The notes under the pieces: model-generated
Database searches by the model: none
Seen by the model: only the letters and a program-made list of their open reading frames with translations
What the model was told of the DNA's origin: nothing
In this document: positions 24,902 through 33,831 of the stretch, piece by piece
Position numbering within the stretch: position 1 is the first letter of the stretch
Layout of the letters: every line of letters begins with the position of its first letter
Translations under genes and position numbers: made by a program
Assembly (NCBI RefSeq): GCF_001179985.1
Contig: NZ_CVSI01000064.1
Span: 1 to 48,756, forward strand
DNA: 48,756 nt
Direction: 5' to 3'
Source: Candidatus Pelagibacter communis
Lineage (GTDB): Bacteria > Pseudomonadota > Alphaproteobacteria > Pelagibacterales > Pelagibacteraceae

Positions 24902-26668
24902 TCAGTTAAAATTAAAATTCATAATGTTTGAACTTCCTGAAATGGCAGATTTATAGTGTTGTTCAGCCCTAGGTAATACTTTTTCAAAATAAAATTTAGC
25001 AGTATTTATTTTGTCATCATAGAATTTCTTATTTTCTTCGTAATCTTTAAAACTTACTTGAAGTGTTTTAATCCAAGCAAAGGCCAAAGAAATATAACCA
25101 AGTGTTTTCAAATAATCATTTGCTGCTGCGCTTACATCATCTCTGTTAGTCTCAGATCTATCAATTGTCCATTCACTGAATTTTTTAAGGATTTCTAGAT
25201 AATTATTAAATTCTTTAACAAACGGTTTAATTTTTTCGTTATTTGAATTAGTTTCAGATTTAATAAGATCTAAGAATTTATTAATTATGTTTCCATTTTT
25301 ATTTGATAATTTTCTAAAAACTAAATCAGCAGCCTGCACTGAATTGGTCCCTTCGTAAATAGGTGTTATTCTATTATCTCTGTATAATTGCTCTATACCT
25401 TGATCTTTTGTATACCCATATCCTCCATATATTTGCATTGCATCACTAGTAATTTCCATACCTAAATCTGAAAATAAAGATTTTACAACTGGTGTCATTA
25501 ATGAAACCATATCTGATGCATCTTGTTTAATTTTCTGATCACTATGATTTAAGCTAACTTCAGTTTGTTGTGACAACCAAAAACATAATGCTCTTTCTCC
25601 CTCAATTATTGATTTCATGTTTAATAATGACTTTCTTATATCTGCATGTTCAATAATTAAATCTGCATTTCCATTTTGAGATTTGTTATTATTGCTTTTA
25701 CCTTGTTTTCTCTCTTTAGCATAGCTTAATGAATTCTGGTAAGCGATTTCTGAAATCCCTAAACCTTGAATTCCAACGACAATTCTCTCTAGGTTCATCA
25801 TAGTAAACATTTGACTTAATCCTTTATTTTTAGGACCAATCATAAATCCAGTTGCGTCATCAAAATTTAAAACACAAGTTGCTGAACCTTTGATGCCCAT
25901 TTTTGTTTCTATAGATCCTGTTGAAATTCCATTTCTTGCGCCAATTGTTCCATCATTTTTTACAACAAATTTTGGAACTAAAAATAAACTTATTCCTTTA
26001 GTTCCTTTAGGTGAGTCTGTTGCTCTTGCAATTACTAAATGGATTATATTTTCAGTAAGATCATGGTCTCCAGATGTAATAAATATTTTTTGACCTGTAA
26101 TTTTATAAGTTCCATCTTGTTGTTCTACTGCTTTTGTTTTTAATAAACCTAAATCTGTTCCACAGACTGGCTCTGTTAAACACATTGTACCACTCCATTT
26201 ACCCTCAACCATTTTAGGAAGATATTTATCTTTAATTTCATCTGAAGCGTGATGATGAATACAGTTATAAGCACCAAGAGTTAATTCACTATAAAGCTTA
26301 AACGCCAAACTAGCAGATGATATCATCTCATCAAAAAAAGCACTTACAGTTCTAGGCATTCCCTGTCCACCATATTTTGGATCGCAGGATAATGAAGTCC
26401 ATCCATCCTCGATATATTTTTGATAAACTTCTTTATATCCAGGTGGTGTTCTTACTACGCCATTTTCTAGAACTGCAGGATTATCGTCTCCAGCTTTTGC
26501 AAGTGGTAAAATTAAATTTTCATTTATTTTTGCTGCTTCTTCTAAAATGTTTTTAACGAGATCTGGACTGACTTCTTTATACTTTTCTAAGTCATTATAA
26601 TTTTTATTGTCTCTTAATTTCTCAAAAAGAAACATCATATCTTCAACAGGTGCTGTATAAGTTGTCAT
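24902..26668 (-). CDS. dmdC: 3-methylmercaptopropionyl-CoA dehydrogenase (DmdC) candidate
   Basis: This long acyl-CoA dehydrogenase (588 residues against about 380 for classical ones) has the C-terminal extension typical of the DmdC group. FAD/substrate motifs are MCLTEPVCGTDLG and ITGQKIFITSGDHD. The catalytic glutamate is in PIYEGTNSVQAADL. It would oxidise MMPA-CoA to methylthioacryloyl-CoA. It is the first gene of the dmd cluster, 33 bases downstream of leuB, with dmdB starting one base later. Substrate choice is inferred from context. Confidence 0.86.
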   Translation of the reverse strand: MTTYTAPVEDMMFLFEKLRDNKNYNDLEKYKEVSPDLVKNILEEAAKINENLILPLAKAGDDNPAVLENGVVRTPPGYKEVYQKYIEDGWTSLSCDPKYGGQGMPRTVSAFFDEMISSASLAFKLYSELTLGAYNCIHHHASDEIKDKYLPKMVEGKWSGTMCLTEPVCGTDLGLLKTKAVEQQDGTYKITGQKIFITSGDHDLTENIIHLVIARATDSPKGTKGISLFLVPKFVVKNDGTIGARNGISTGSIETKMGIKGSATCVLNFDDATGFMIGPKNKGLSQMFTMMNLERIVVGIQGLGISEIAYQNSLSYAKERKQGKSNNNKSQNGNADLIIEHADIRKSLLNMKSIIEGERALCFWLSQQTEVSLNHSDQKIKQDASDMVSLMTPVVKSLFSDLGMEITSDAMQIYGGYGYTKDQGIEQLYRDNRITPIYEGTNSVQAADLVFRKLSNKNGNIINKFLDLIKSETNSNNEKIKPFVKEFNNYLEILKKFSEWTIDRSETNRDDVSAAANDYLKTLGYISLAFAWIKTLQVSFKDYEENKKFYDDKINTAKFYFEKVLPRAEQHYKSAISGSSNIMNFNFN

Positions 26669-26701
26669 TTTTTTTACTATACTTAAATTAAGATAATTTA
26701 A

Positions 26702-27811
26702 TTATTTTTGCAAACACGCAATAATCGCATCCCCCATCATAGAGGTGGAAACTTCTTTTTTTCCTTTAGAAATAATGTCTTTTGTCCTTAATCCATCGTC
26801 TAAAACTTTCTGAACTGCATTGTCCAATTCAGTGGACTCTTTATCTAAGTTTAGAGAATATTTTAAAGCCATTGAAAAACTTAAAATTGTTGCAATTGGA
26901 TTAGCAATACCTTTGCCTGCGATATCTGGAGCAGAACCATGCACAGGTTCGTACATTGATCTTAAATTTCCATCTTTATCTTTTGCACCAAGTGAGGCTG
27001 AAGGTAGTAATCCTAATGAACCTGTAAGCATTGCTGCTTCATCAGAAAGTATATCTCCAAACAAATTATCAGTTACTATTACATCGAATTGTTTTGGATT
27101 TCTTAATAACTGCATAGCACAGTTATCCGCAAGCATGTGTTCTAAATTTACGTCTTTATAGTCTTTTTTGTGAAGAGTAGTTACCTCCTCTTTCCAAAGT
27201 TGACCAGCTTCCATAACATTTGATTTCTCACAAGAAGTAACTTTATTATTTCTTTTTTTGGCTAATTCAAAAGCAACTCTTGCAACTCTTTCAATTTCTT
27301 TGGATGTATATGTATGAGTATTAATTCCTTTTCTCTCTCCATTATCGATGGGCTTTATACCTCTTGGTTCACCAAAATAAATTCCTCCAGTCAATTCCCT
27401 TACAATCATTATATCAAGTCCTGATACTATTTCGGGTTTTAAACTAGAAGCCTCAACTAACTGTTTAAAACAAATAGCAGGTCGTAAATTTGCAAAAAGT
27501 TTAAGTTCTTTTCTTAATTTTAGTAATGCTCTTTCTGGTTTTTTAGAAAAATCTAAGTTATCCCATTTAGGGCCTCCTACAGCGCCTAAAATTACTGCTT
27601 CACATTCTAAGGCTTTAAAAAATACTTCATCGGTAATGGGAGTTTTAAATTTATCATACGCAGCCCCACCTACTAAATCTTGATCTACTTCGAAATCAAG
27701 AGATCTATTTTTATTAAACCATTCAATTATTTTTTTTACTTCATTGATTACTTCTGGACCAATACCATCCCCAGGTAAAAGTAAAATTTTTCTTTTTTTT
27801 ACTTTAATCAT
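26702..27811 (-). CDS. leuB: 3-isopropylmalate dehydrogenase
   Basis: It performs the oxidative decarboxylation step of leucine synthesis. The start [13 protein letters not shown], the arginine motif [17 protein letters not shown], and [15 protein letters not shown] and [20 protein letters not shown] are all family signatures. The 369 residues are standard. It overlaps leuD by 8 bases and is last of leuC-leuD-leuB. Confidence 0.97.
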   Translation of the reverse strand: MIKVKKRKILLLPGDGIGPEVINEVKKIIEWFNKNRSLDFEVDQDLVGGAAYDKFKTPITDEVFFKALECEAVILGAVGGPKWDNLDFSKKPERALLKLRKELKLFANLRPAICFKQLVEASSLKPEIVSGLDIMIVRELTGGIYFGEPRGIKPIDNGERKGINTHTYTSKEIERVARVAFELAKKRNNKVTSCEKSNVMEAGQLWKEEVTTLHKKDYKDVNLEHMLADNCAMQLLRNPKQFDVIVTDNLFGDILSDEAAMLTGSLGLLPSASLGAKDKDGNLRSMYEPVHGSAPDIAGKGIANPIATILSFSMALKYSLNLDKESTELDNAVQKVLDDGLRTKDIISKGKKEVSTSMMGDAIIACLQK

Positions 27812-28409
27812 TAAAAATCCAAGGCTTCGATGACTTTATTTTGCTTTCATAAGCTGAAATCTTTGAAGACTGGGCTAACGAAAGAGAGATATCATCTAAA
27901 CCTTCTAGAAGGCATTTTTTTTTAAATTCATCAATTTCAAACTTAATTTCATTATTTCCAAATTTTATAGACTGGTCCTCCAAGTTTATCGATATTTCTT
28001 CTTTTCTTGTAGAGTATTCAGATAATTCTTTTATTACTTCCTCTTTGACAGTTATTGGTAAGATGCCATTTTTGAAACAATTATTGTAAAATATATCTGC
28101 ATAACTAGAACTTATTACACAAGTAATACCAAAGTCTAAAAGTGCCCAAGGCGCATGTTCTCTCGATGAGCCACATCCAAAATTTTTACCAGTGATTAAT
28201 ATTTTTGATTGATTGTAAGGTTCATTATTTAGAACAAAGTCAGAAATTTCTTTACCTTCATCATCATACCTCATCTCGAAAAAAAGATTTTTTCCTAAAC
28301 CTGTCCTTTTAATAGTTTTTAAAAATTGTTTAGGAATTATCATATCCGTATCGATATTAACTATTGGTATGTATGCAGGAATGCTTTTTAATTTATTAAA
28401 CTTTTTCAT
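27804..28409 (-). CDS. leuD: 3-isopropylmalate dehydratase small subunit
   Basis: This is the swivel-domain subunit of isopropylmalate isomerase. It has [16 protein letters not shown] near residue 18 and the motif [18 protein letters not shown] near residue 76. The 201 residues are normal. Its start shares one base with the leuC stop, and it pairs with LeuC to make the active enzyme. Confidence 0.97.
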   Translation of the reverse strand: MKKFNKLKSIPAYIPIVNIDTDMIIPKQFLKTIKRTGLGKNLFFEMRYDDEGKEISDFVLNNEPYNQSKILITGKNFGCGSSREHAPWALLDFGITCVISSSYADIFYNNCFKNGILPITVKEEVIKELSEYSTRKEEISINLEDQSIKFGNNEIKFEIDEFKKKCLLEGLDDISLSLAQSSKISAYESKIKSSKPWIFND

Positions 28410-29812
28410 TAATTTTTATACTTTCTTACATCATCAAAATTTCCAGAAATTGCTGCAGCTGCTGCCATAGCTGGGCTAACTAAATGTGTTCTACCACCTC
28501 TACCCTGTCTACCCTCAAAATTTCTGTTAGATGTTGATGCGCATCTTTCCTCTGGTTTAAGTTTATCAGCATTCATTGCTAAACACATGGAACATCCTGG
28601 TTCTCTCCATTCAAATCCAGAATTTAAAAATATTTTATCTAAACCCTCTTGTTCAGCTTGTTCTTTTACTAACCCTGATCCTGGAACGACCATGGCTTTT
28701 ACATGAGATGCAATTTTCTTATCCTTTAGAATTTTTGCTGCATCTCTTAAATCTTCAATTCTACCATTTGTACAGCTACCTATGAAAACTTTGTCAATTT
28801 TTATATCTTTAATTAATGTATTTGGTTTGAGACCCATATATTTTAAAGATCTTTCAATCGAGTTTCTTCTGTCATTATCTTTTTCATCAGAAGGATTAGG
28901 GACTTTTCCATCTATAGTAATGACATCTTGTGGTGATGTACCCCAAGTAACCATCGGCTGTATGTCTTCTCCTCTAAGTGTAACTTCTTTATCAAAATTA
29001 GCGTTATTATCTGAATTAAGTTTACTCCAATATTCAACTGCTTTATCCCAGATTTCATTTTTTGGTGCCATCGGTTTACCTTTTAAATATCTAAATATCT
29101 TTTCGTCAGGAGCTATCAATCCTGCTCGTGCTCCGCCTTCGATTGTCATGTTGCAAATTGTCATTCTATTTTCCACTGTCAATGATGAGATAACATCTCC
29201 AGCATATTCAATGACATAACCTGTACCGCCAGCAGTTCCAATTTTTCCTATTATTTGTAAAATTACATCTTTAGACGTTACTCCGATTGGTAATTTACCA
29301 TTAACGCTTATTCTTAAATTTTTTGATTTTTTTTGAACCAACGTTTGGGTTGCCAACACATGCTCAACTTCTGAAGTACCTATTCCAAAAGCTAATGCGC
29401 CAAAAGCTCCATGGGTTGCTGTATGACTATCTCCACAAACAATTATGTTCCCAGGCTGTGTAAATCCTTGCTCTGGCCCAATAATATGTACTATACCCTG
29501 TCTTTTGTCAGACATTCCAAAAAGTTTAATTCCAAACTCCTTACAATTCCTACCTAGTGTATCAACTTGGATTTTAGACTCCTCATCTGCAATACCTTTA
29601 GATCTATCTGTAGTTGGAACATTATGATCTGCAACTGCAAGTGTTAATTTGGGATTTCTAACTTTCCTGTTAGAATTTCTTAAACCTTCAAAAGCTTGGG
29701 GACTAGTAACCTCATGTATTAAATGTCTATCGACAAATAACAAAGATGTGCCATCTTCTTGCTGATGTACTAAATGTTCTTCCCAGATTTTATCGTATAA
29801 AGTTTTTGACAT
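28409..29812 (-). CDS. leuC: 3-isopropylmalate dehydratase large subunit
   Basis: This aconitase-family 4Fe-4S enzyme isomerises 2- to 3-isopropylmalate. It starts [13 protein letters not shown], and [20 protein letters not shown] is present. The cluster ligands are in [16 protein letters not shown] and [11 protein letters not shown]. The 467 residues match the family. It lies 16 bases after rplS, a junction known in other alphaproteobacteria. Confidence 0.98.
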   Translation of the reverse strand: MSKTLYDKIWEEHLVHQQEDGTSLLFVDRHLIHEVTSPQAFEGLRNSNRKVRNPKLTLAVADHNVPTTDRSKGIADEESKIQVDTLGRNCKEFGIKLFGMSDKRQGIVHIIGPEQGFTQPGNIIVCGDSHTATHGAFGALAFGIGTSEVEHVLATQTLVQKKSKNLRISVNGKLPIGVTSKDVILQIIGKIGTAGGTGYVIEYAGDVISSLTVENRMTICNMTIEGGARAGLIAPDEKIFRYLKGKPMAPKNEIWDKAVEYWSKLNSDNNANFDKEVTLRGEDIQPMVTWGTSPQDVITIDGKVPNPSDEKDNDRRNSIERSLKYMGLKPNTLIKDIKIDKVFIGSCTNGRIEDLRDAAKILKDKKIASHVKAMVVPGSGLVKEQAEQEGLDKIFLNSGFEWREPGCSMCLAMNADKLKPEERCASTSNRNFEGRQGRGGRTHLVSPAMAAAAAISGNFDDVRKYKN

Positions 29813-29828
29813 TTAAAAAAGTTTAATT

Positions 29829-30368
29829 TTATTTAGCCTTTTTAGTGCTGTCTTCTTTAAGACTCTCATCTTTTTTTAAAGATGGAGATTTATCATCCTC
29901 AGGAGTTTCTACTTTATCATCTTTTGTAGTCTGTTTAACAACATTTTCCTCTGTTACTCCCTCAGGTTTTGTCTCTATATCAATACCGATTTTCTTTTTA
30001 ATTTTTTCAGCAATTTTTGCCGATTTCCCTTTTCTGTCTCTTAAGTAGTATAGCTTAGCTCTTCTTACTTTTCCAGATCTTATAACTTTAATAGTATCAA
30101 CAATTGGACTAAAGAGTGCAAATGTTCTTTCAACTCCTTCGCCAAAGGATATTTTTCTTACGGTAAATGAAGAGTTAATATCTCTATTTTTTTTTGCGAT
30201 ACAAACGCCCTCGAAATATTGAATTCTTTCTCTCTTTCCTTCTGTAATTCTAACACCAACTTTAATAATATCTCCAGGAAAGAAATCTGGTAATTTTTTT
30301 TCTGCTGAGATTTTCTTTACGTTCTCTCTATTTATTTGTTCAATATTTTTCATTTGTATATTTATCAA
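29829..30368 (-). CDS. rplS: 50S ribosomal protein L19 with long charged tail
   Basis: The core (about residues 1-120) is typical L19, with [37 protein letters not shown] and [18 protein letters not shown]. The usual length is about 115-130 residues. Here 179 residues include an extra C-terminal tail of about 55 residues, rich in Lys, Asp, Glu, Thr and Ser and without hydrophobic content, so it is probably disordered. It lies one base after trmD. The core call is certain and the role of the tail is unknown. Confidence 0.97.
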   Translation of the reverse strand: MINIQMKNIEQINRENVKKISAEKKLPDFFPGDIIKVGVRITEGKRERIQYFEGVCIAKKNRDINSSFTVRKISFGEGVERTFALFSPIVDTIKVIRSGKVRRAKLYYLRDRKGKSAKIAEKIKKKIGIDIETKPEGVTEENVVKQTTKDDKVETPEDDKSPSLKKDESLKEDSTKKAK

Positions 30369-30369
30369 T

Positions 30370-31056
30370 TTAATTCTTTTTATATTTTTGCCACAAGTCT
30401 GGTCTTCGGTGGCGTGTTATAGCCTCTGATTGAGATAAACGCCAGTCTTTAATTTTGCTATGATCTCCTGATAAAAGCACCTCAGGAACTGGTGTTTTTT
30501 CCCATATTTGTGGTTTTGTATACTGAGGATACTCCAATAAACCATTTTCAAAACTTTCGTCTTTGTAAGAATTTTCATTTCCTAGAACACCCGGCACAAG
30601 TCTTAATATGCTATCCAAAATTACGTATGCAGCTGTCTCGCCACCTGACAAAATGTAGTCCCCGATACTTATCTCTTCAATACCTCTGGACTCTATGACT
30701 CTTTGGTCAATTCCTTCAAAATGACCACAAAGAATATTTATTTTTTTTTCGTTCAAAAATTTTTTTGCTTTAATTTGATCAAAAGTCTTTCCTTTAGGTG
30801 TTAAGTAAATAATTTTTTCATTTTTTTTTAAATTTTGATCTAGAGCTTTTGCAACTACATCAGGTTTTAAAACCATTCCTTCACCACCTCCGTAAGGAGT
30901 ATCATCTACTGTTTTATGCTTATCCTTTGCGTAGTCTCTAATATTGATTACATCCAAGTTCCACAAACTTTTCTCAATTGCTCTTCCATAGATACCTTTG
31001 CTTAGAATTCCTGGAAAAAAGTCTGGATATAAAGTGAATATTTTTACTTGAAACAT
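30370..31056 (-). CDS. trmD: tRNA (guanine-N1)-methyltransferase TrmD
   Basis: It methylates G37 of tRNAs to m1G, preventing frameshifting. This SPOUT-fold protein starts [20 protein letters not shown], and the SAM-binding knot region is [20 protein letters not shown] followed by [18 protein letters not shown]. The 228 residues are close to family size. Its ATG overlaps the rpsP stop by one base (TAATG). In most bacteria rimM lies between rpsP and trmD, and here it does not. Confidence 0.97.
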   Translation of the reverse strand: MFQVKIFTLYPDFFPGILSKGIYGRAIEKSLWNLDVINIRDYAKDKHKTVDDTPYGGGEGMVLKPDVVAKALDQNLKKNEKIIYLTPKGKTFDQIKAKKFLNEKKINILCGHFEGIDQRVIESRGIEEISIGDYILSGGETAAYVILDSILRLVPGVLGNENSYKDESFENGLLEYPQYTKPQIWEKTPVPEVLLSGDHSKIKDWRLSQSEAITRHRRPDLWQKYKKN

Positions 31057-31487
31057 TATTTTTTATTTTCTTCTGCCTTTGGAGCTTCTTTTGGAGCATC
31101 AGCTTTTTTCTCTTCTGCCTTTGGAGCTTCTTTTGGAGCATCAGCTTTTTTATCCTCTTTTTTTTCAGCACCAGCATCTTGTTTTTTTCTATCTTTTTTT
31201 GGAATAGCCTTGTTGGGATTATTACCAGCTGCAGGCATTTCAATTAATTTATTCTCCCCTAAAATTCTTGCAACTCTAGTAGTTGGTTTTGCTCCTTGAC
31301 CTAACCAATATTTAATTCTCTCAGATTCAAGACCTACTCTATCTTTTTTATCTTTTGGTAACAGTGGATTGAAATATCCTAGTTTTTCTATAAATCTTCC
31401 ATCTCGTGGAAATCTGCTGTCTGCTACAACTATCTTATATACTGGTCTTTTTTTTGTACCGCCCATTGATAATCTAAGTTTTAACAT
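31056..31487 (-). CDS. rpsP: 30S ribosomal protein S16 with repeat-bearing tail
   Basis: Residues 1-85 are a normal S16 (start [20 protein letters not shown], with [20 protein letters not shown]). The rest, about 58 residues, is a Lys/Ala/Glu/Pro-rich tail that ends in two copies of a 14-residue unit of the type [14 protein letters not shown]. Typical S16 is 80-90 residues. An AAGGAG ribosome-binding site lies just before the ATG (about 31494-31499), stronger than at most genes here. It is the first gene of rpsP-trmD-rplS, downstream of ffh. Confidence 0.97.
   Translation of the reverse strand: MLKLRLSMGGTKKRPVYKIVVADSRFPRDGRFIEKLGYFNPLLPKDKKDRVGLESERIKYWLGQGAKPTTRVARILGENKLIEMPAAGNNPNKAIPKKDRKKQDAGAEKKEDKKADAPKEAPKAEEKKADAPKEAPKAEENKK
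31071..31154. repeat. two-copy 42-base tandem repeat in the rpsP tail
   Basis: Two direct copies of 42 bases start at 31071 and 31113. They are identical over about 39 bases and differ only at the end of the unit. The period is 14 codons, so the frame is kept and copy number could change without a frameshift. It encodes the repeated Lys/Ala/Pro/Glu unit of the S16 tail. Confidence 0.9.
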
Positions 31488-31500
31488 TTTTTCTCCTTTA

Positions 31501-32859
31501 TTATTTTAATTGATTGAAGAGTTCTGGTGGCAATCCTTTATCCATTAACCCTTTTGTGTTTCCTTTTGACATTTTTTTCATCATGTCAGACATCATTTTA
31601 AATTGTTTTAACAATTTATTGATAGTGGCAATATCTGTACCAGAGCCATTAGCAATTCTTTTTTTTCTAGATCCATTTATTATTTTAGGATTATCTCTCT
31701 CTTGTTTTGTCATTGACAATATTACTGCCTCATTTTGAGTTATAATTTTTTCATCAACTCCTGCTTGATCCATTTGTGATTTTAATTTTGAGACACCTGG
31801 TAAAAAAGACATTACTCCCTCTATACCACCCATTTTTTTCATTTGTCTTAATTGTGTTAAATAATCATCTAGTGAAAATTGTCCTTTTTTTAAAGTTTCT
31901 TCAGCTTCTTTTAATTTTTCTTCGTCGATGTCTTGTGCTGCTTTCTCAACTAGAGAAACGATATCTCCCATACCTAAAATTCTATTTGCAATCCTGTCAG
32001 GGTGAAAAATTTCTAGATTTTCGATTTTTTCTCCTATTCCTAAAAATTTGATTGGCACATTAGCAACATGTTTCATACTAAGTGCTGCACCACCTCTTCC
32101 ATCTCCATCAGCACGTGTTAAAATTATTCCTGTAAGTTTTACTGTATTTCCAAATTCCTTTGCCACATTAGCAGCTACTTGACCAGTAAGTGAATCAGCG
32201 ACCAGTATTGTTTCAGTTGGTTTTATGACTTCCTCTATTTGTTTTATTTCACTCATCATCTGTAAATCGATTTGTGTTCTTCCAGCGGTATCAAAAATAA
32301 TAACATCTGAGCCATTAAGGTTTGCAGCCGTTAAGGCTCTTCTGCAAATATCCGTGGGTGTTTGACCTTCTATTATTGGCAGTGTTTGAATATTATTTTG
32401 CTCACCAAGAACTTTTAATTGGTCTTGAGCAGCAGGACGATAGATATCTAAACTTGCCATCATGATCTTTTTTTTGTTATTTTTTTCTAAAAATTTAGAT
32501 AATTTTGCGGTACTAGTTGTCTTACCAGATCCTTGGAGTCCTACCATCATAATTGAAATTGGTGGATTAGATTTTAAATTAATTTCTTGATTTTTATCAC
32601 CTAAGAAATTTACAAGCTCGTCATAGACAATTTTTACAACCATCTGCCCAGGAGCTGTTGATCTTAGAATTTCTTTCCCTAAAACTTTCGGTTTAACATT
32701 ATTAATAAATTCTTTTGCGACGTCTAAAGAAACATCTGCCTCTAATAGAGCTTGTCTTATTAATCTTAAACCATCATCAACCTGACCTTCATCAAGTGAT
32801 GGTGATTTTTTAAATTTATCGAGTATACCCTCGAATTTATTTGTTAAATTTTCAAACAT
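31501..32859 (-). CDS. ffh: signal recognition particle protein Ffh
   Basis: This SRP GTPase binds signal peptides of nascent membrane proteins. The N domain is residues 1-95. The G domain has G1 GLQGSGKT at 107-114, DTAGRTQ, and [10 protein letters not shown] where TKLDGDxRGG is usual. The M domain is methionine-rich, with [16 protein letters not shown] and [12 protein letters not shown], the RNA-binding part. The 452 residues are normal. It lies 13 bases before rpsP and is preceded by an unusual structured leader. It is divergent from dapF-ftsY, and FtsY is its receptor. Confidence 0.98.
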   Translation of the reverse strand: MFENLTNKFEGILDKFKKSPSLDEGQVDDGLRLIRQALLEADVSLDVAKEFINNVKPKVLGKEILRSTAPGQMVVKIVYDELVNFLGDKNQEINLKSNPPISIMMVGLQGSGKTTSTAKLSKFLEKNNKKKIMMASLDIYRPAAQDQLKVLGEQNNIQTLPIIEGQTPTDICRRALTAANLNGSDVIIFDTAGRTQIDLQMMSEIKQIEEVIKPTETILVADSLTGQVAANVAKEFGNTVKLTGIILTRADGDGRGGAALSMKHVANVPIKFLGIGEKIENLEIFHPDRIANRILGMGDIVSLVEKAAQDIDEEKLKEAEETLKKGQFSLDDYLTQLRQMKKMGGIEGVMSFLPGVSKLKSQMDQAGVDEKIITQNEAVILSMTKQERDNPKIINGSRKKRIANGSGTDIATINKLLKQFKMMSDMMKKMSKGNTKGLMDKGLPPELFNQLK

Positions 32860-32876
32860 ATTTTAATCCAGCAGTC

Positions 32877-32964
32877 ATCGCACCAGTGGGCGAACCCTCG
32901 CTGACTGGTGTCGATCTCTTTGTTTCCAAAGACACCGCAAAATGCTGTTTTTTTGCGGAAGTGG
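32877..32964 (-). ncRNA. unassigned structured RNA or leader upstream of ffh
   Basis: This stretch is clearly richer in G and C than its surroundings and folds into three hairpins. In minus-strand order they are as follows. First, 32963-32933 has a ten-base arm against CCGCAAAA/TTTTGCGG plus CAC/GTG with a two-base bulge. Second, 32931-32918 is CTTTG-GAAA-CAAAG, a GNRA tetraloop only when read on the minus strand. Third, 32915-32877 is a long hairpin of ATCG, CACCAGT and GCGA arms with a four-base loop. The orientation is argued from the GNRA loop and from a promoter-like sequence just upstream. The SRP RNA consensus (GGAA loop with AGCAG) is absent. It may be the ffh 5' UTR or a separate small RNA. 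Confidence 0.6.
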
Positions 32965-32978
32965 TGAGAAACTATAAT
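32950..32978 (+). promoter_or_regulatory. candidate dapF-ftsY promoter
   Basis: A perfect TATAAT lies at 32973-32978, about 40 bases before the dapF ATG, with a poor TTTTTG -35 at 32950-32955 (17-base spacing). It is the only consensus -10 in the spacer and fits the sole plus-strand transcription unit of the window. No clear ribosome-binding site precedes dapF. Confidence 0.4.
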
Positions 32979-32999
32979 AGAGGTTCAAAAAGTCAATAA
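32971..32999 (-). promoter_or_regulatory. candidate ffh promoter
   Basis: On the minus strand TATAGT (32971-32976) lies 17 bases after a weak TTATTG (32994-32999). A better TTGACT (32991-32996) is only 14 bases away. Transcription would begin near 32964, right at the foot of the first leader hairpin. The -10 overlaps the plus-strand TATAAT of dapF. Confidence 0.35.
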
Positions 33000-33018
33000 A
33001 TAAGTTAAGTATAAATAT

Positions 33019-33831
33019 ATGGATTTTAAAGCATATAAAATGGACGGTTTAGGAAATGACTTTGTTATTATCGATCAAAGAGATAGTGACTTTGAATTAA
33101 ATAAGTCTCAAATAAAAAGTATTTGTGACAGAAAAAAAATTGGTTGCGATCAACTAATTTTAGTTAAAAAAAGTGAAAAAGTTGATGCTTATTTAATTTT
33201 TAAAAATTCTGATGGATCCGACTCAGCAGCTTGTGGTAATGGTACGAGATGTGTAGCAAGCCTTTTGTCAAAAGAAAATGCTAAAAGTGAAATCACATTT
33301 GAAACGGAGAGCGGTATTCTAAAATCTAAAATCTTAAATGAGAATAATATCCAAACTAATATTGGAATTCCTAAAACAAGTTGGAATGAAATACCTTTAG
33401 CAAAAGAAGTAGATACAAAGAATGTTGAAATTAAAGTAGATAATCTTAATCTTTCAGGGACAGCAGTGAATGTTGGAAATCCGCATATAATTTTTTTTAC
33501 TGAAGATTTAGATAAAATTCAAATAAAAGACATAGGGCCTAAAATTGAAAGTAATTCTTTGTTTCCAGAAAAAGTAAACGTGACATTTGCAAAAAAAATT
33601 AATGATAAACATTTTAAGGTTTTACATTGGGAAAGAGGGGCAGGCTTGACTAAAGCTTGTGGTACTGCAGCGTGTGCTACAGCAATTGCAGGTGAAATAA
33701 ATAAAGTTTCAATTTATCCTACTGAAATTGAATTTAAATTAGGAAAGATCAAAATAAATAAGGACGTTGATGGAAATATCCTTATGGAAGGAAATGTATC
33801 TAATATAGAAAAAATTCATTTAAACCTATGA
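33019..33831 (+). CDS. dapF: diaminopimelate epimerase
   Basis: It epimerises LL- to meso-diaminopimelate for peptidoglycan and lysine. The start MDGLGNDFVIIDQR is characteristic. The two catalytic cysteines are C72 in SAACGNGTRCVA and C214 in TKACGTAACATA. The 270 residues match the family. The ftsY start overlaps its stop by four bases (ATGA). The ffh-dapF adjacency is known from other alphaproteobacteria. Confidence 0.97.
   Translation: MDFKAYKMDGLGNDFVIIDQRDSDFELNKSQIKSICDRKKIGCDQLILVKKSEKVDAYLIFKNSDGSDSAACGNGTRCVASLLSKENAKSEITFETESGILKSKILNENNIQTNIGIPKTSWNEIPLAKEVDTKNVEIKVDNLNLSGTAVNVGNPHIIFFTEDLDKIQIKDIGPKIESNSLFPEKVNVTFAKKINDKHFKVLHWERGAGLTKACGTAACATAIAGEINKVSIYPTEIEFKLGKIKINKDVDGNILMEGNVSNIEKIHLNL

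Noticed and set aside
23272..26668. Fatty-acid beta-oxidation genes instead of dmdB/dmdC
   Set aside because: The acyl-CoA ligase and dehydrogenase families alone would allow this, but tight linkage to dmdA and the long DmdC-type dehydrogenase favour the DMSP route.
28782..29219. Plus-strand open frame of 145 codons opposite leuC
   Set aside because: It is antisense to a conserved gene, has no recognisable domain, and arises because stop codons are avoided on the opposite strand of leuC.
30974..31299. Open frames of 80-90 codons overlapping rpsP and trmD on both strands
   Set aside because: They are alternative readings of the repetitive rpsP tail; their low-complexity Lys/Gln or Ser/Ala/Phe content comes from the repeat.
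32880..32972. SRP (4.5S) RNA gene next to ffh
   Set aside because: The place and the GC content are tempting, but neither strand has the conserved helix with GGAA loop and AGCAG opposite. I keep it as an unassigned structured RNA.
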